Positions 35,469 through 43,454 are shown, counted from the first letter of the stretch. The stretch: 64,000 nt of DNA from Methylocystis rosea SV97 (GCF_000372845.1 NZ_KB889963.1:124001-188000), one strand, 5' to 3'. Notes: generated by a model from the letters alone, not told the origin. A program made the numbers and translations.

Positions 35469-35734
35469 TGCCCTTCGACCGCTCCGCCATCATGAGAGCC
35501 GCGCATTTCACCGCCCGCTGGCGAGCTCAATCGGTCGGCGGCTCCTATCGGGAATGGTTCGCCAAGGCGCTGTCGGCGGAATGGAAAAAGGCCAAGGCCG
35601 CCCGCCAACGCGAGGAAAGCAACGTCGGACTTCCCGTCCGTTCCTGCTTCGCCGACCGGCCTGCGCCGCGCATGCCCCTATGCCGTCTCTACACCACGCA
35701 TTCCGGCCGCATCGCCGGATCATTCGCGGCCTGA
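35468..35734 (+). CDS. Small conserved island/phage protein
   Basis: An 88-residue basic protein; MRAAHFTARWRAQSVGGSYR and EWFAKALSAEWKKAKAAR form amphipathic helices. I recall similar proteins in alphaproteobacterial prophages but no function. It begins in a TGATG overlap with the S24-like gene, so both are co-expressed. Confidence 0.6.
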   Translation: MPFDRSAIMRAAHFTARWRAQSVGGSYREWFAKALSAEWKKAKAARQREESNVGLPVRSCFADRPAPRMPLCRLYTTHSGRIAGSFAA

Positions 35735-35825
35735 TTTGAAGGACCGCCCGAGAAAGCGGCCGGGAAAGGCATGCGGCAAGCCTCCTCTCCCGGCCTAACC
35801 ACAACACGAAAAAGGACTCCGCATC

Positions 35826-36230
35826 ATGGCTACTCGACAAGATACCAGAACCGAGGCGCGCGAGCGTCCATCCGACATAATTGCGCAGCTCCACGCCGCT
35901 GGCGTCGATCATGACCTCACAATGAGGACATTCGATTGCATTGAAACCGAACGCGCTGAGGCAATCGCGAAGGCGGCTCGCCTGTTCTATTGTCCAGCGG
36001 ATGAGCAGGGTCCGATGACACTTGGCGAGTTCTCGGACCAATTCAACAATATGAGCCGTCGCTTGTGGGGTATCTCCGCTGCGGTCGACGATGTGTTGGG
36101 CGAACGCGACGACTCGGTCGGGTCGGGAGTTATGCAGCTTGTGCAAGACGCCGCCCGGGAAATGGAGCGCTTGGCAGAGGCGTTCGACGCCGAGCGTTGG
36201 CTGGAGCGCAAGCGGGAGAAGCGCTCATGA
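35826..36230 (+). CDS. Hypothetical helical protein
   Basis: A 134-residue soluble, mostly helical protein with no recognised family. AAGGA precedes the ATG. It overlaps the next gene by 4 nt (ATGA). Confidence 0.55.
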   Translation: MATRQDTRTEARERPSDIIAQLHAAGVDHDLTMRTFDCIETERAEAIAKAARLFYCPADEQGPMTLGEFSDQFNNMSRRLWGISAAVDDVLGERDDSVGSGVMQLVQDAAREMERLAEAFDAERWLERKREKRS

Positions 36231-36397
36231 CTGACTTTTCCAACGTCAAGGCACGGCTTCACCGTTTGCCGCTTCGCACCATCATTGCGCTGTCATCGCG
36301 CCTCGGGCTCGGCTGGTCGTTCGGGCAATGCCTGGCCACGGCCTGGACGGCGGCGAAAGATCGGCGCAAGGCTCGCGCCCGAGGAATTGCGGCGTAA
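36227..36397 (+). CDS. Small basic hypothetical protein
   Basis: A 56-residue basic protein (RLHRLPLRTIIALSSRLGLG) coupled to the preceding gene by an ATGA overlap. No family recognised. A strong terminator-like hairpin follows 63 nt downstream, closing this transcript. Confidence 0.5.
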   Translation: MTDFSNVKARLHRLPLRTIIALSSRLGLGWSFGQCLATAWTAAKDRRKARARGIAA

Positions 36398-36459
36398 GCT
36401 GCGAGGGATTAGGCTTCCGCAACTCGCCGGTTTTGATCTCCTCTTTGCCGGCGCCAGGA

Positions 36460-36498
36460 GCGCCCCGACCGTGGATGTAACGGCGGGGCGTTTTTGCG
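36460..36498 (+). terminator. Terminator-like hairpin, family B copy 1
   Basis: CGCCCCG pairs with CGGGGCG around GTGGATGTAA, then TTTTTGCG. An almost identical element lies at 42921-42959. This one sits after the gene at 36227-36397. The 36398-36719 stretch holds no gene: only this and the next hairpin. Confidence 0.75.
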
Positions 36499-36594
36499 TC
36501 TCATGGAGTTGAATCTCATTGCCCCCGCACTAACTCTACGAGCTTCAGTGTCGGCGCGCACCGTGCCGGCACAACCCTCCCAGGGTTGCGCAGC

Positions 36595-36630
36595 ACCTCC
36601 AGCCCGGCCGGCGACGACCGGGCTTTTTCG
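36595..36630 (+). terminator. Terminator-like hairpin, family A copy 1
   Basis: AGCCCGG and CCGGGCT pair around CCGGCGACGA, followed by TTTTCG. Upstream are two more small stems, GTGCCGGCAC and AACCCTCCCAGGGTT, so the 36548-36630 stretch could be a compact structured RNA. The 3' hairpin is repeated almost identically at 47011-47044. Confidence 0.7.
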
Positions 36631-36719
36631 TGCGGGAGCGGCGCTTTAAAAAGGCCGCGGCCGTGAACTGCGGGCAACGTGACAGAACTAACCTGCCAGC
36701 GACAGGCCCGGCACCTTTC

Positions 36720-36929
36720 CTATTCATCCTCGCTAGACCAAGCCTCGATCAGGTAAAGCCTGTCGTAAAACTCGACGCGGAGATCGACCTTCGACTCGTC
36801 AACGACGGCATACTCAAAAATCTCGCGCGCTCGAATTGGGTCATCCTCGCGATGCAATGCAATGCACCTCGCCCCCTCAAAGACGATGACCGCATATCGA
36901 GGTTCTGCCGATCGATTGATGCCTGGCAT
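36720..36929 (-). CDS. Small hypothetical protein
   Basis: A 69-residue protein (RYAVIVFEGARCIALHREDD, then YDRLYLIEAW), probably a small alpha/beta fold. GAAGG stands 8 nt before the ATG at 36929, which supports expression. No family recognised. The next 270 bases to the right show no convincing gene. Confidence 0.5.
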   Translation of the reverse strand: MPGINRSAEPRYAVIVFEGARCIALHREDDPIRAREIFEYAVVDESKVDLRVEFYDRLYLIEAWSSEDE

Positions 36930-37201
36930 TGTGGCTGCCTTCGACTGGCACCCCCAGCGGGATCACAGATTACTGGCGCAGCTTGTCCAGCTTGTGATGG
37001 TATAGAGGCGGGCCGCCTTGATTGGCGCGTCGAAAGACTCGAGTGCTCGCTTGCGGACGCGCCTATGGCATACATGCGCGTGCCGCGCTTTTGTGCCTCC
37101 CGAACGGCGATCGCCTCAAGGTCTTCGGAGAACTAGCCGGTGAAAATTTCAGGGTCGGACGTGTCGAGCGGCGTTAACTCTTGCTCGCGCCTGAGCCATA
37201 G

Positions 37202-37507
37202 ATGCGCTCCGAATTGAGCGCCGCAGACAGAGCCGCTCAGACGGCGCGCCGGAAGTCCATCTACCTGGAATTGCACCCTGAGACGGCTAGAAGCGCAAAC
37301 GTAGGACCGCAACGACAATTTGTCGCTGCGGATACGGAGAGCTTTTCAGAGGCGACAGCCGCTGTGACTAGAAAGGACCGGCGCACGATTGAGCGCGACG
37401 CAGAGCGCGGGGAAAAGATCAGCGACCGCGACATTCGGCAAATTTGCCGGAAGTTTCTCAACCGCAAGAAGGTTCGCGCGAGTGGCGAGAAGATCGAGCC
37501 GAAATAG
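37202..37507 (+). pseudogene. ParB-like protein remnant (C-terminal part)
   Basis: A 101-codon frame, AADRAAQTARRKSIYLELHP then ETARSANVG, and SFSEATAAVTRKDRRTIERD, matching the helix-turn-helix part of ParB-nuclease-type proteins of phages and islands. The N-terminal ParB catalytic domain is absent and a stop codon directly precedes the ATG, so this is probably a 5'-truncated gene. It could still make a short DNA-binding protein. Confidence 0.55.
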
Positions 37508-37680
37508 GTCAAATCATCCGGCGCCAGTAGAACAGCAACAGGCCCCACCGCCGGAAACCACAAGATCGTCAGCACTAGCTGGGTTGGCCCGCTGCCGCCT
37601 CCAGCGGTCATGCGAGAATTCGACGAGCCGCTTCGCCCGCCTCCGACGTCAGAGCCCGTGCGATCGTCTGCGGGACGGCC

Positions 37681-37863
37681 TTAGCGGCGCTTCACGGCTT
37701 CTTTGATCAAATCTCGAAGCTGCTTCCTAAGCACCGGTCCCAGGACCTGGCGTCCGTTATAGCCTTCGCGATCAAGGCGTCTGATCAGATTGTCGATGGA
37801 ACCGCAATTTCCGGAGCGCGCCAGAACGAACGCGCGCTCGAGGGTGGTGATGCTTGTGCGCAT
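37681..37863 (-). CDS. Small paralogue A: DREGY family protein
   Basis: A 60-residue basic protein (TLERAFVLARSGNCGSIDNL, then RRLDREGYNGRQVLG). It is clearly homologous to the gene at 44985-45200 in the same element (TIERAFELARSGDC, LDREGYDRRQ). The pattern suggests a small helix-turn-helix fold. Function unknown; the conserved pair supports both being real genes. Confidence 0.65.
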   Translation of the reverse strand: MRTSITTLERAFVLARSGNCGSIDNLIRRLDREGYNGRQVLGPVLRKQLRDLIKEAVKRR

Positions 37864-37977
37864 GTTGGCTCTCCCAGAGCCTTTTATAGTTCGCGGCTGA
37901 CGCGCGCCAACGAAGTTTCGATTTCGTCAGCTGCAGGCCATCGTCCACAAATCAGAGGCGGAAGGGTGGCCGCTCTT

Positions 37978-38160
37978 TCACGTTGGCTTGCTGGCGCGCA
38001 ACTCGATCAGCAATTCAGCCATTCCCTTGGGCAGCGGCTCGGTTAGGACGTCGTCAAACTTGGATCGCAGAAGCTTGCCGATCGTTTCCAAGGCCTGGGA
38101 CTTAGCTTTCACGACAGAAGTGTCCAACTTCCGCCAATTGTCCGGCCGTTTGTGCGGCAT
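37978..38160 (-). CDS. NepR-like anti-sigma factor
   Basis: A 60-residue protein whose core IGKLLRSKFDDVLTEPLPKG, then MAELLIELR, matches the NepR helix pair (typical IGxxLRxxYDxVxxEPVPDRF-xxLL). NepR binds the general stress sigma factor EcfG until phosphorylated PhyR removes it. GAGGGAG precedes the ATG, and an EcfG-type promoter stands 25-49 nt upstream, giving the expected feedback loop. No phyR or ecfG is in the window, so it must act on chromosomal partners. HWE kinases follow within 4 kb. Confidence 0.75.
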   Translation of the reverse strand: MPHKRPDNWRKLDTSVVKAKSQALETIGKLLRSKFDDVLTEPLPKGMAELLIELRASKPT

Positions 38161-38184
38161 GGTAATACTCCCTCAAGGCAGCGA

Positions 38185-38209
38185 AACTCCTACCCATCCG
38201 GATTGTTCC
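38185..38209 (-). promoter_or_regulatory. EcfG-type promoter of the nepR-like gene
   Basis: On the minus strand GGAAC (38209-38205), a 17-nt spacer and GTT (38187-38185) match the general-stress sigma consensus. The start codon at 38160 lies 25 nt downstream. The spacing is the same as at csbD (21860-21884). Confidence 0.7.
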
Positions 38210-38366
38210 GGGAAGGGAAAATATAGAAAAAATAAAATGTTAGCAGTGACTGAAGTATAGGGTAGACCTCAGGGATGCGGAGCCCCAGCCTGTCGCGCGT
38301 CGCAGCTCCTTCAACTCGAACCTCGCCCCAGCGCGGGCACGCCCCGGCTCAATGCCCCCGTTGTTT

Positions 38367-39200
38367 TCAGTGACTAGACCGGGATGGAAATTCGACCTTG
38401 AGAGTTGTTCCCGTCGGACCGTTTAATCGCAGGGAGCCGCCGAGCTGGCGCGCAAACGTTTGCATGATGCTCATGCCCAACGACTGACGTTCGCCCGCCG
38501 AATCCCGCCTTATCCCTGGTCCGTCATCATGGATGAGCAAGCGCAAGCCGTCTGTCTGCTTGAGCAATTCGACCTTGAAGGTCGTCCCCGCTCCCTTCCG
38601 AAAAACGTGCTTCGCCGCGTTCATCGCAGCCTCATTGACGAGCAGGGAGATCGCAGTCATCTGGTCCAGCGAAAGTTCGATGCCAGGAGCGATTTCGACG
38701 CGGACAAGAACGGGCAGGTCTCGAAAAACTTCGTGGAGCACGTCCGTCATCAGTGGCGCCAAGCCGTTTTCGTAAGCTGTCCGATCATAGAGACGGCGAT
38801 GCAAATCCGACATCATTGCGATGCGGTCTTGGGCATTCGCGATTGCTTCAGCAGTGGCTTCGTCGGACAAATCGCGTCTGACACCCTGCAGCATGGCCAC
38901 AACTACCTGCAGGTTGTTGGCGACGCGGTGCTGCAGTTCTTGAAAGAGGCTCTCTTGAGCTCGGTTGGCGAATTCGAGCCGCTTGATGAGGTCCGTCATC
39001 CCAGCGACCAGCACGACGAGAAAACCGCCGACCAGAAGAAATCCAACGACCGCGACGACCGTACTCGCGTCCTTTATCTCAAAGCTATATGCCGCCGGGT
39101 AAAACAAGTACCAGGCCGCCGCCGCTGACAGCAGCAGAACGGCGACGCCTCGCGTCCATCGGCGCCGCCGTCGCAGTGCTTGAGTGCGAGGCGAGGACAT
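38367..39200 (-). CDS. Membrane HisKA_2-type histidine kinase
   Basis: A 277-residue kinase: two N-terminal membrane helices (residues about 16-35 and 45-68) with almost no periplasmic sensor, a linker, the phospho-His region ELQHRVANNLQVVVAML (HisKA_2), and an ATPase domain with N box NEAAMNAAKHVF and G box HDDGPGI. HisKA_2 and HWE kinases typically drive PhyR in the general stress response. It lies downstream of nothing on its strand and 207 nt from the NepR-like gene in the same direction. Confidence 0.88.
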   Translation of the reverse strand: MSSPRTQALRRRRRWTRGVAVLLLSAAAAWYLFYPAAYSFEIKDASTVVAVVGFLLVGGFLVVLVAGMTDLIKRLEFANRAQESLFQELQHRVANNLQVVVAMLQGVRRDLSDEATAEAIANAQDRIAMMSDLHRRLYDRTAYENGLAPLMTDVLHEVFRDLPVLVRVEIAPGIELSLDQMTAISLLVNEAAMNAAKHVFRKGAGTTFKVELLKQTDGLRLLIHDDGPGIRRDSAGERQSLGMSIMQTFARQLGGSLRLNGPTGTTLKVEFPSRSSH

Positions 39201-39330
39201 CGAGCTTTGGCTTGTGAGAAATGGTCACGCCATGGCGTATCCCGATATTCGAGCGCCTATATTGGCGCCGAGCAGGAGGCGAAGAACGCGAAGCGGGGAA
39301 TTTGGGCCGGTCAGGTCCAACCGCCGTGGA
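39184..39330 (+). pseudogene. Decayed SNase-like nuclease fragment
   Basis: Encodes VRGEDIELWLVRNGHAMAY and then, after a one-base deletion, RYSSAYIGAEQEAKNAKRG and IWAGQVQPPW. This aligns with the C-terminal third of the intact nuclease at 32575-33057. The 5' two-thirds are gone, cut off near the start of the divergent kinase gene. Confidence 0.75.
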
Positions 39331-39444
39331 TTGGCGAAAGGATCGCAAATATTGACCCCCAAACCGCCTCTCGCCCGCCGAGAAGCTCTCCAGTCAACAT
39401 TGACACAGGTTCAAATTATAGAAGATCATTTTGGCAGGGCCACG

Positions 39445-39612
39445 CGCAAGACCAGGAACGTATCGCTCACGCCCGAGCTGGAGCGTTCTATTGAGAAGGG
39501 GCCGCCTCGGCCGTTATTGAGGCGCGGCGAAGTTATTTGTGCCGCGTTGCGATTGTTAGAGAAAGAAGAAAAAAAATCTGGTCCCCAGAGCGAACACTCG
39601 CTTGGAAGTTGA
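39445..39612 (+). pseudogene. Degenerate ParD-type antitoxin remnant
   Basis: The frame reads TRNVSLTPELERSIEKG and, further on, EVICAALRLLEKEEKK, like ParD/CC2985 antitoxins (NVSLTPEL ... EVVRAALRLLE). The middle, normally ASGRYxNAS, is scrambled, consistent with small deletions. No ParE toxin is adjacent. It runs up to the next kinase gene. Confidence 0.5.
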
Positions 39613-39625
39613 TGAAAGGGCGGCC

Positions 39626-40684
39626 ATGGCAAATGAAGAAAACAAGTCCGGGGAGCAGAAGGTCGCTGAATCGGAAGTTGAGACCTTTCAGAGTGACCTG
39701 GGGCCATTCGTCGTCGCAGCCGAAACGACACGCATGCCTATGGTGTTTACAAATGCGAAAGAACCCGGCCATCGCATCATTTTCGCCAATGACAGCTTTC
39801 TCGCTTTGACCGGATATACCCGGAAAGAGGTACTCGGCGAGACGTTCAATTCTCTGATGGCGCCCGGGGCCGATCCAACTGCGCTGTCGCAAATCGAACT
39901 CGCCTTCGAGGGTAAGTTAGACACCGACCCGGAAATCAGCTACAGCCGCAAAGACGGCAGCGCATTCTGCGCCTCCATCTTCATCAGTCCTGTCCGAGAT
40001 AACAGCGGGGATGTCGTACAGCAATTCGCCTCCTTCGCGGACATTACCAAACATCATCGCGAGAAAGAGCGCCTCCGGCTTCTCCTGGAGGAGTTGAACC
40101 ACCGCACGCAAAATACGCTCGCGACCGTGCTGGCAATCGCCCGGCAGACCTTGCGGGGGATGGCCGACGAGGAGGTCGTTGATGCTCTCGAAGGGCGCAT
40201 CCTGGCGCTGTCAAAAACGCATAGCCTGTTGGGGCGCGAGAGCTGGGACAGGGTGAGCCTGTGCAAAATCCTGGATTTAGTATTTCAGCCGTTTGGTCTA
40301 CACGAAAGCCGGGTTTCCCGCTTTTCAGTCCAGGGCGAGGATGTTCGCCTGCAACCGAAATCAGCTTTGACTCTCACCATGGTATTCCATGAGCTGGCAA
40401 GCAATGCTGTAAAGCACGGTGCTCTCTCAAACGATGCCGGCAGAATCGACATTAGCTGGAAAGTCGAGCCTTCCCCGCAGGGAGACCAACTGCGTCTGCG
40501 TTGGCAAGAAAGCGGCGGGCCGCCAGTGACACCGCCGACACATAAGGGTTTCGGATCGCGCCTGATCCAAAGAGACTTGGCGCAGGACCTGGGTGGACAG
40601 GTCTACCTCGATTATGAGCCCACAGGTGTGGTTTGCGAGATCATCATGCCCATAAGCCGAGGGCCGGTCGACGAGCATGAATAA
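39626..40684 (+). CDS. PAS/LOV-like HWE histidine kinase lacking the photoactive cysteine
   Basis: A 352-residue soluble kinase. Residues about 30-140 form a PAS domain very close to LOV domains (IIFANDSFLALTGYTRKEVLG), but where LOV has GxNCRFLQ it reads GETFNSLM, so the flavin-reactive Cys is Phe; other flavin contacts (NYRKDG becomes SYSRKDG; ASQ becomes ASF) are changed too. Then comes the HWE phospho-His region LLEELNHRTQNTLA, N box HELASNAVKHGALS and the W-x-E motif RWQESGGPP. ATG 39626 follows AAAGGG. It overlaps the next gene by 8 nt. Confidence 0.88.
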   Translation: MANEENKSGEQKVAESEVETFQSDLGPFVVAAETTRMPMVFTNAKEPGHRIIFANDSFLALTGYTRKEVLGETFNSLMAPGADPTALSQIELAFEGKLDTDPEISYSRKDGSAFCASIFISPVRDNSGDVVQQFASFADITKHHREKERLRLLLEELNHRTQNTLATVLAIARQTLRGMADEEVVDALEGRILALSKTHSLLGRESWDRVSLCKILDLVFQPFGLHESRVSRFSVQGEDVRLQPKSALTLTMVFHELASNAVKHGALSNDAGRIDISWKVEPSPQGDQLRLRWQESGGPPVTPPTHKGFGSRLIQRDLAQDLGGQVYLDYEPTGVVCEIIMPISRGPVDEHE

Positions 40685-42050
40685 CGGACTCTCTGGCCGG
40701 CGCATTCTCGTTGTTGAAGACGAGGCGATCGTAGCTTGGACGCTCGTAGATATGCTTACAGGCTTAGGCTGTGCGGTCCTCGGCCCCGCCGCCGGCGTCG
40801 ATCAGGCCCTCGCGATGATCGACGTGGAAACTATCGACGCCGCTGTGCTCGACATAAATCTAAACGGGCAAAAATCTTACCCCATCGCGGACGCACTGTC
40901 AGCGCAGGGCGTGCCGTTCGTCTTTGCGACCGGCTATAACAATGACAGCCTGCAAAAGAACTATACTGCTGCTCCCCTGCTTCAAAAGCCCTTTGGGCGT
41001 TCGGCGTTAGCCGGGGCCCTCACGGAACTATTGACCCCGGGACTTCACCCGACATTAGAGAAGGCAACTAGCCCACCGGAGTGGGACGCCAATCGTCTCC
41101 GGATTGCCACCGAGGCAGCGGGTGTCGCGCTGTGGTCGTGGAATGTCGATACAGACCAGATTGCCCTAGACGAGCGCGCCCATGGCATGTGGGGGGTGCA
41201 CGAAGGGGTTGTCACCTTTGAGGATCTGTCATCACACATCCATCCCGAGGATCTCGACAGGGTGAGAGCCGCCTTCGCTTCGACGCGAGAAGTCCTAGGC
41301 CCTTACGAAATCGACTTCCGTATTCTGCATGGCGACAAGGTGCGTTGGATATCAGCACGCGGGAGAGGCGATGACGAGGGTATCGTCGGCCGAACAATGT
41401 TTGGAGTCTTCCTTGACGTGACGGGTCGGAAGCTGGCCGAGGAAGCCCGTGAGATGCTCTCGGGGGAGATGGTTCACCGGGTGAAGAACCTATTCGCTAT
41501 CGCGTCCGCGCTCACCGCAATATCGGCGCGTTCGACGAAAACCTCGAAAGAAATGTCGCTCGACCTGACCAAGCGATTAACGGCCCTAAGCCACGCGCAC
41601 GATCTTATCCGTCCCGTTCTGGGGGAGCCGAAGAAGGCCGCTCCTCTTGGCGAACTGCTCGCCGCACTTCTCGCGCCCTACGACGAGGAGGGAGGGATCG
41701 GAGTTCGTGTCCGCGTCTCCGTGCCCGAGTTGTTGGTGGGGGAGGCATCGGCCAATGCTTTTGCCCTCGTCGTCCACGAGTTGGCTACGAATTCTATCAA
41801 ATACGGTGCGCTCTCACAGGCAACCGGCACACTCGACGTGGCGGGCATAGCCGACGATAGCCAATTGATTATCACTTGGACCGAGAGGGGCGGTCCCGCC
41901 GTTGTTGCCCCTAAAGGACGCGCAGGTTTTGGGAGCCAGCTCGTCACCAAGACCATTTTCAGCCAGCTCGGCGGCACGATAGTTTTCGACTGGGACCAAG
42001 AGGGAGTTATCGCTACGCTGAGTATGAGCAAGGCCCGTCTTGGTGCATGA
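40677..42050 (+). CDS. Receiver-PAS-HWE histidine kinase
   Basis: A 457-residue protein with an N-terminal response-regulator receiver domain (ILVVEDEAIVAW; phospho-acceptor Asp in AAVLDINLNG; Lys in LLQKPFG), a PAS domain (about residues 140-255), and an HWE kinase with MVHRVKNLFAIASAL, N box HELATNSIKYGALS and W-x-E in TWTERGGPA. It overlaps the preceding kinase by 8 nt, so the two form one unit; the first kinase may phosphorylate this receiver, but that is inference. Confidence 0.9.
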   Translation: MNNGLSGRRILVVEDEAIVAWTLVDMLTGLGCAVLGPAAGVDQALAMIDVETIDAAVLDINLNGQKSYPIADALSAQGVPFVFATGYNNDSLQKNYTAAPLLQKPFGRSALAGALTELLTPGLHPTLEKATSPPEWDANRLRIATEAAGVALWSWNVDTDQIALDERAHGMWGVHEGVVTFEDLSSHIHPEDLDRVRAAFASTREVLGPYEIDFRILHGDKVRWISARGRGDDEGIVGRTMFGVFLDVTGRKLAEEAREMLSGEMVHRVKNLFAIASALTAISARSTKTSKEMSLDLTKRLTALSHAHDLIRPVLGEPKKAAPLGELLAALLAPYDEEGGIGVRVRVSVPELLVGEASANAFALVVHELATNSIKYGALSQATGTLDVAGIADDSQLIITWTERGGPAVVAPKGRAGFGSQLVTKTIFSQLGGTIVFDWDQEGVIATLSMSKARLGA

Positions 42051-42321
42051 CTCTCCGAGCGCTGCGCCAGAAATTTGGATATTTTGATCAACAAGCGTCC
42101 GCGATTGTCCGCTCAATTCCATCTCAAACGTAGCTCTATTATAAGACCGATTGTAAGTCCGCGCCCGTGTTCGGTCCGTCAAATATAGGGAAGCGCGAAA
42201 CGCAGACGTCCCAATGTTGCAGCCCGCACCGAGCGTCGGATGCTGGCGAGCAGTAGGCCTTGTACAGCCCGAGCCTTCGAATTATATTGTGGGCACGCCG
42301 GCGAGCTGAGACGCCGGTCAG

Positions 42322-42363
42322 GAACGCTCCGAGCGCGTGTCAGCGCGCCGGGGCGTTTTTGCG
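42322..42363 (+). terminator. Terminator-like hairpin, family B divergent copy
   Basis: ACGCTCCGAGCGCG ... CGCGCCGGGGCGTTTTTGCG: imperfect GC stem ending in the family tail GGGGCGTTTTTGCG. It lies 272 nt after the receiver-kinase stop. Confidence 0.5.
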
Positions 42364-42544
42364 TTCACGCTACGGCGCGCGCCGGCTTTGGCGCGGTTGC
42401 CGAGGGCAAACTGGCGCGTTTTCGAGATTCGGCTATGGTCGAAGCGGCCAGAACCGAAAACGCGCCTAGCGCGCTTCTCTACCTCGGCAAGTGCCAAGCG
42501 TGACCTGAGCCTGTAGAAATAGCGAAGCGTATCCCTACGTGAGC

Positions 42545-42580
42545 ACCCCCGAGCCGGGATGTACGGCCGGGGCGTTTTTT
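42545..42580 (+). terminator. Terminator-like hairpin, family B copy
   Basis: CCCCCGAGCC and GGCCGGGGCG flank GGGATGTAC, followed by TTTTTT. It has the family tail GGGGCGTTTTTTGCG and the loop motif GGATGTA. Confidence 0.6.
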
Positions 42581-42920
42581 GCGTTTGTGTTCACGGGTTG
42601 GGGTGCGGGTTGACGATTGAAGCTACGTAAGTGCTATCGTTTGGACATGGCCAGCCGGAGGCTTGGTCGTGGGCTATTCCAGTCGCCCGAGTGGAGATAT
42701 GCGCATGACACGGGAGCTACGACGTCAGCCTACGCACACGTTTGTCCCTGCTGGCATTGGGCTCATGGCAAAAAGACTTGCCATCCCTGCGGAAAACTCC
42801 CAAGCGGGCATATCAGATAACGACGGACCCTTTCACCGCAGCGGTTTCGCCGGGACCGTGATGGACCAGGGGTTTAGCGCCTAAAATTGTATGGAGTGAC
42901 GGCCCCGCCCGCCGCGACTG

Positions 42921-42959
42921 AGCGCCCCGACGTGGATGTAACGGCGGGGCGTTTTTGCG
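42921..42959 (+). terminator. Terminator-like hairpin, family B copy 2
   Basis: CGCCCCG and CGGGGCG pair around GTGGATGTAA and are followed by TTTTTGCG. Apart from one base in the loop it is identical to the element at 36460-36498, 6.4 kb away. Confidence 0.75.
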
Positions 42960-43085
42960 TTCGCGCTCGCGCTTAATCTCACTGAGATAGGCGTAAATTG
43001 ATGTGTATGTCACAACGACGAGCCGCTTGCGATGAGCGGTCGTCGTCCCCAAAAAACTTGTAGCATCCCTACGAGGATAAGTCTG

Positions 43086-43454
43086 ATGTCAAATGCAGAG
43101 ACAACGAAAGATCTCGTTGGTCAATCGATCGGAGAGATCAAGCGGGGAATCGACACGCTGGCCGATTCGACGAAAGCGCCGCTTGAGGCCGAAAGCCTTG
43201 AAGTTCAGCAGAATATCCAGCACGCAATTGACCAAGTGAAGGACGCTGTGTCGGTTGCCCTCGATTGTCTTACTCAGTGCAGATCAGTGGACCAATTGCG
43301 AGGCTACGCAAATGAGGCAATGGGCAAGACGAAGCTGGCCGTAGCTCTCTCTACGCGCTCTCCGGAGCTTGCTGTGGCCGGAATCGTGCAGCAAGCCATA
43401 GGCGATTTGCAGAAGTTTATAGGCGAAGCAAAAAACGCCGATGAAAAAGAATAG
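43086..43454 (+). CDS. Helical phasin-like hypothetical protein
   Basis: A 122-residue, almost entirely alpha-helical acidic protein (IGEIKRGIDTLADSTKAPLE, QHAIDQVKDAVSVAL). It recalls phasins or other amphipathic helical surface proteins in pattern but lacks a clear family signature. GAGGA lies 8 nt before the ATG. It lies in the stress-gene part of the element. Confidence 0.6.
   Translation: MSNAETTKDLVGQSIGEIKRGIDTLADSTKAPLEAESLEVQQNIQHAIDQVKDAVSVALDCLTQCRSVDQLRGYANEAMGKTKLAVALSTRSPELAVAGIVQQAIGDLQKFIGEAKNADEKE

Larger units (their letters stand above)
42051..43085. other. Gene-poor stretch with repeated terminator-like hairpins
   Basis: About 1 kb without a convincing gene. It holds three family-B hairpins (listed separately). 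A 60-codon frame from ATG 42702 to 42884 has a GGAG upstream but no other support. The codons before 42503 (LARFRDSAMVEAARTENAP) read like the decayed end of a gene I cannot name. This looks like a graveyard or a cluster of small RNAs. Confidence 0.5.

Noticed and set aside
42617-42884. Small frames of 67-73 codons between the receiver kinase and the phasin-like gene
   Set aside because: Weak support: one has a GGAG upstream of an internal ATG, but there is no homology and the region is rich in repeated hairpins.
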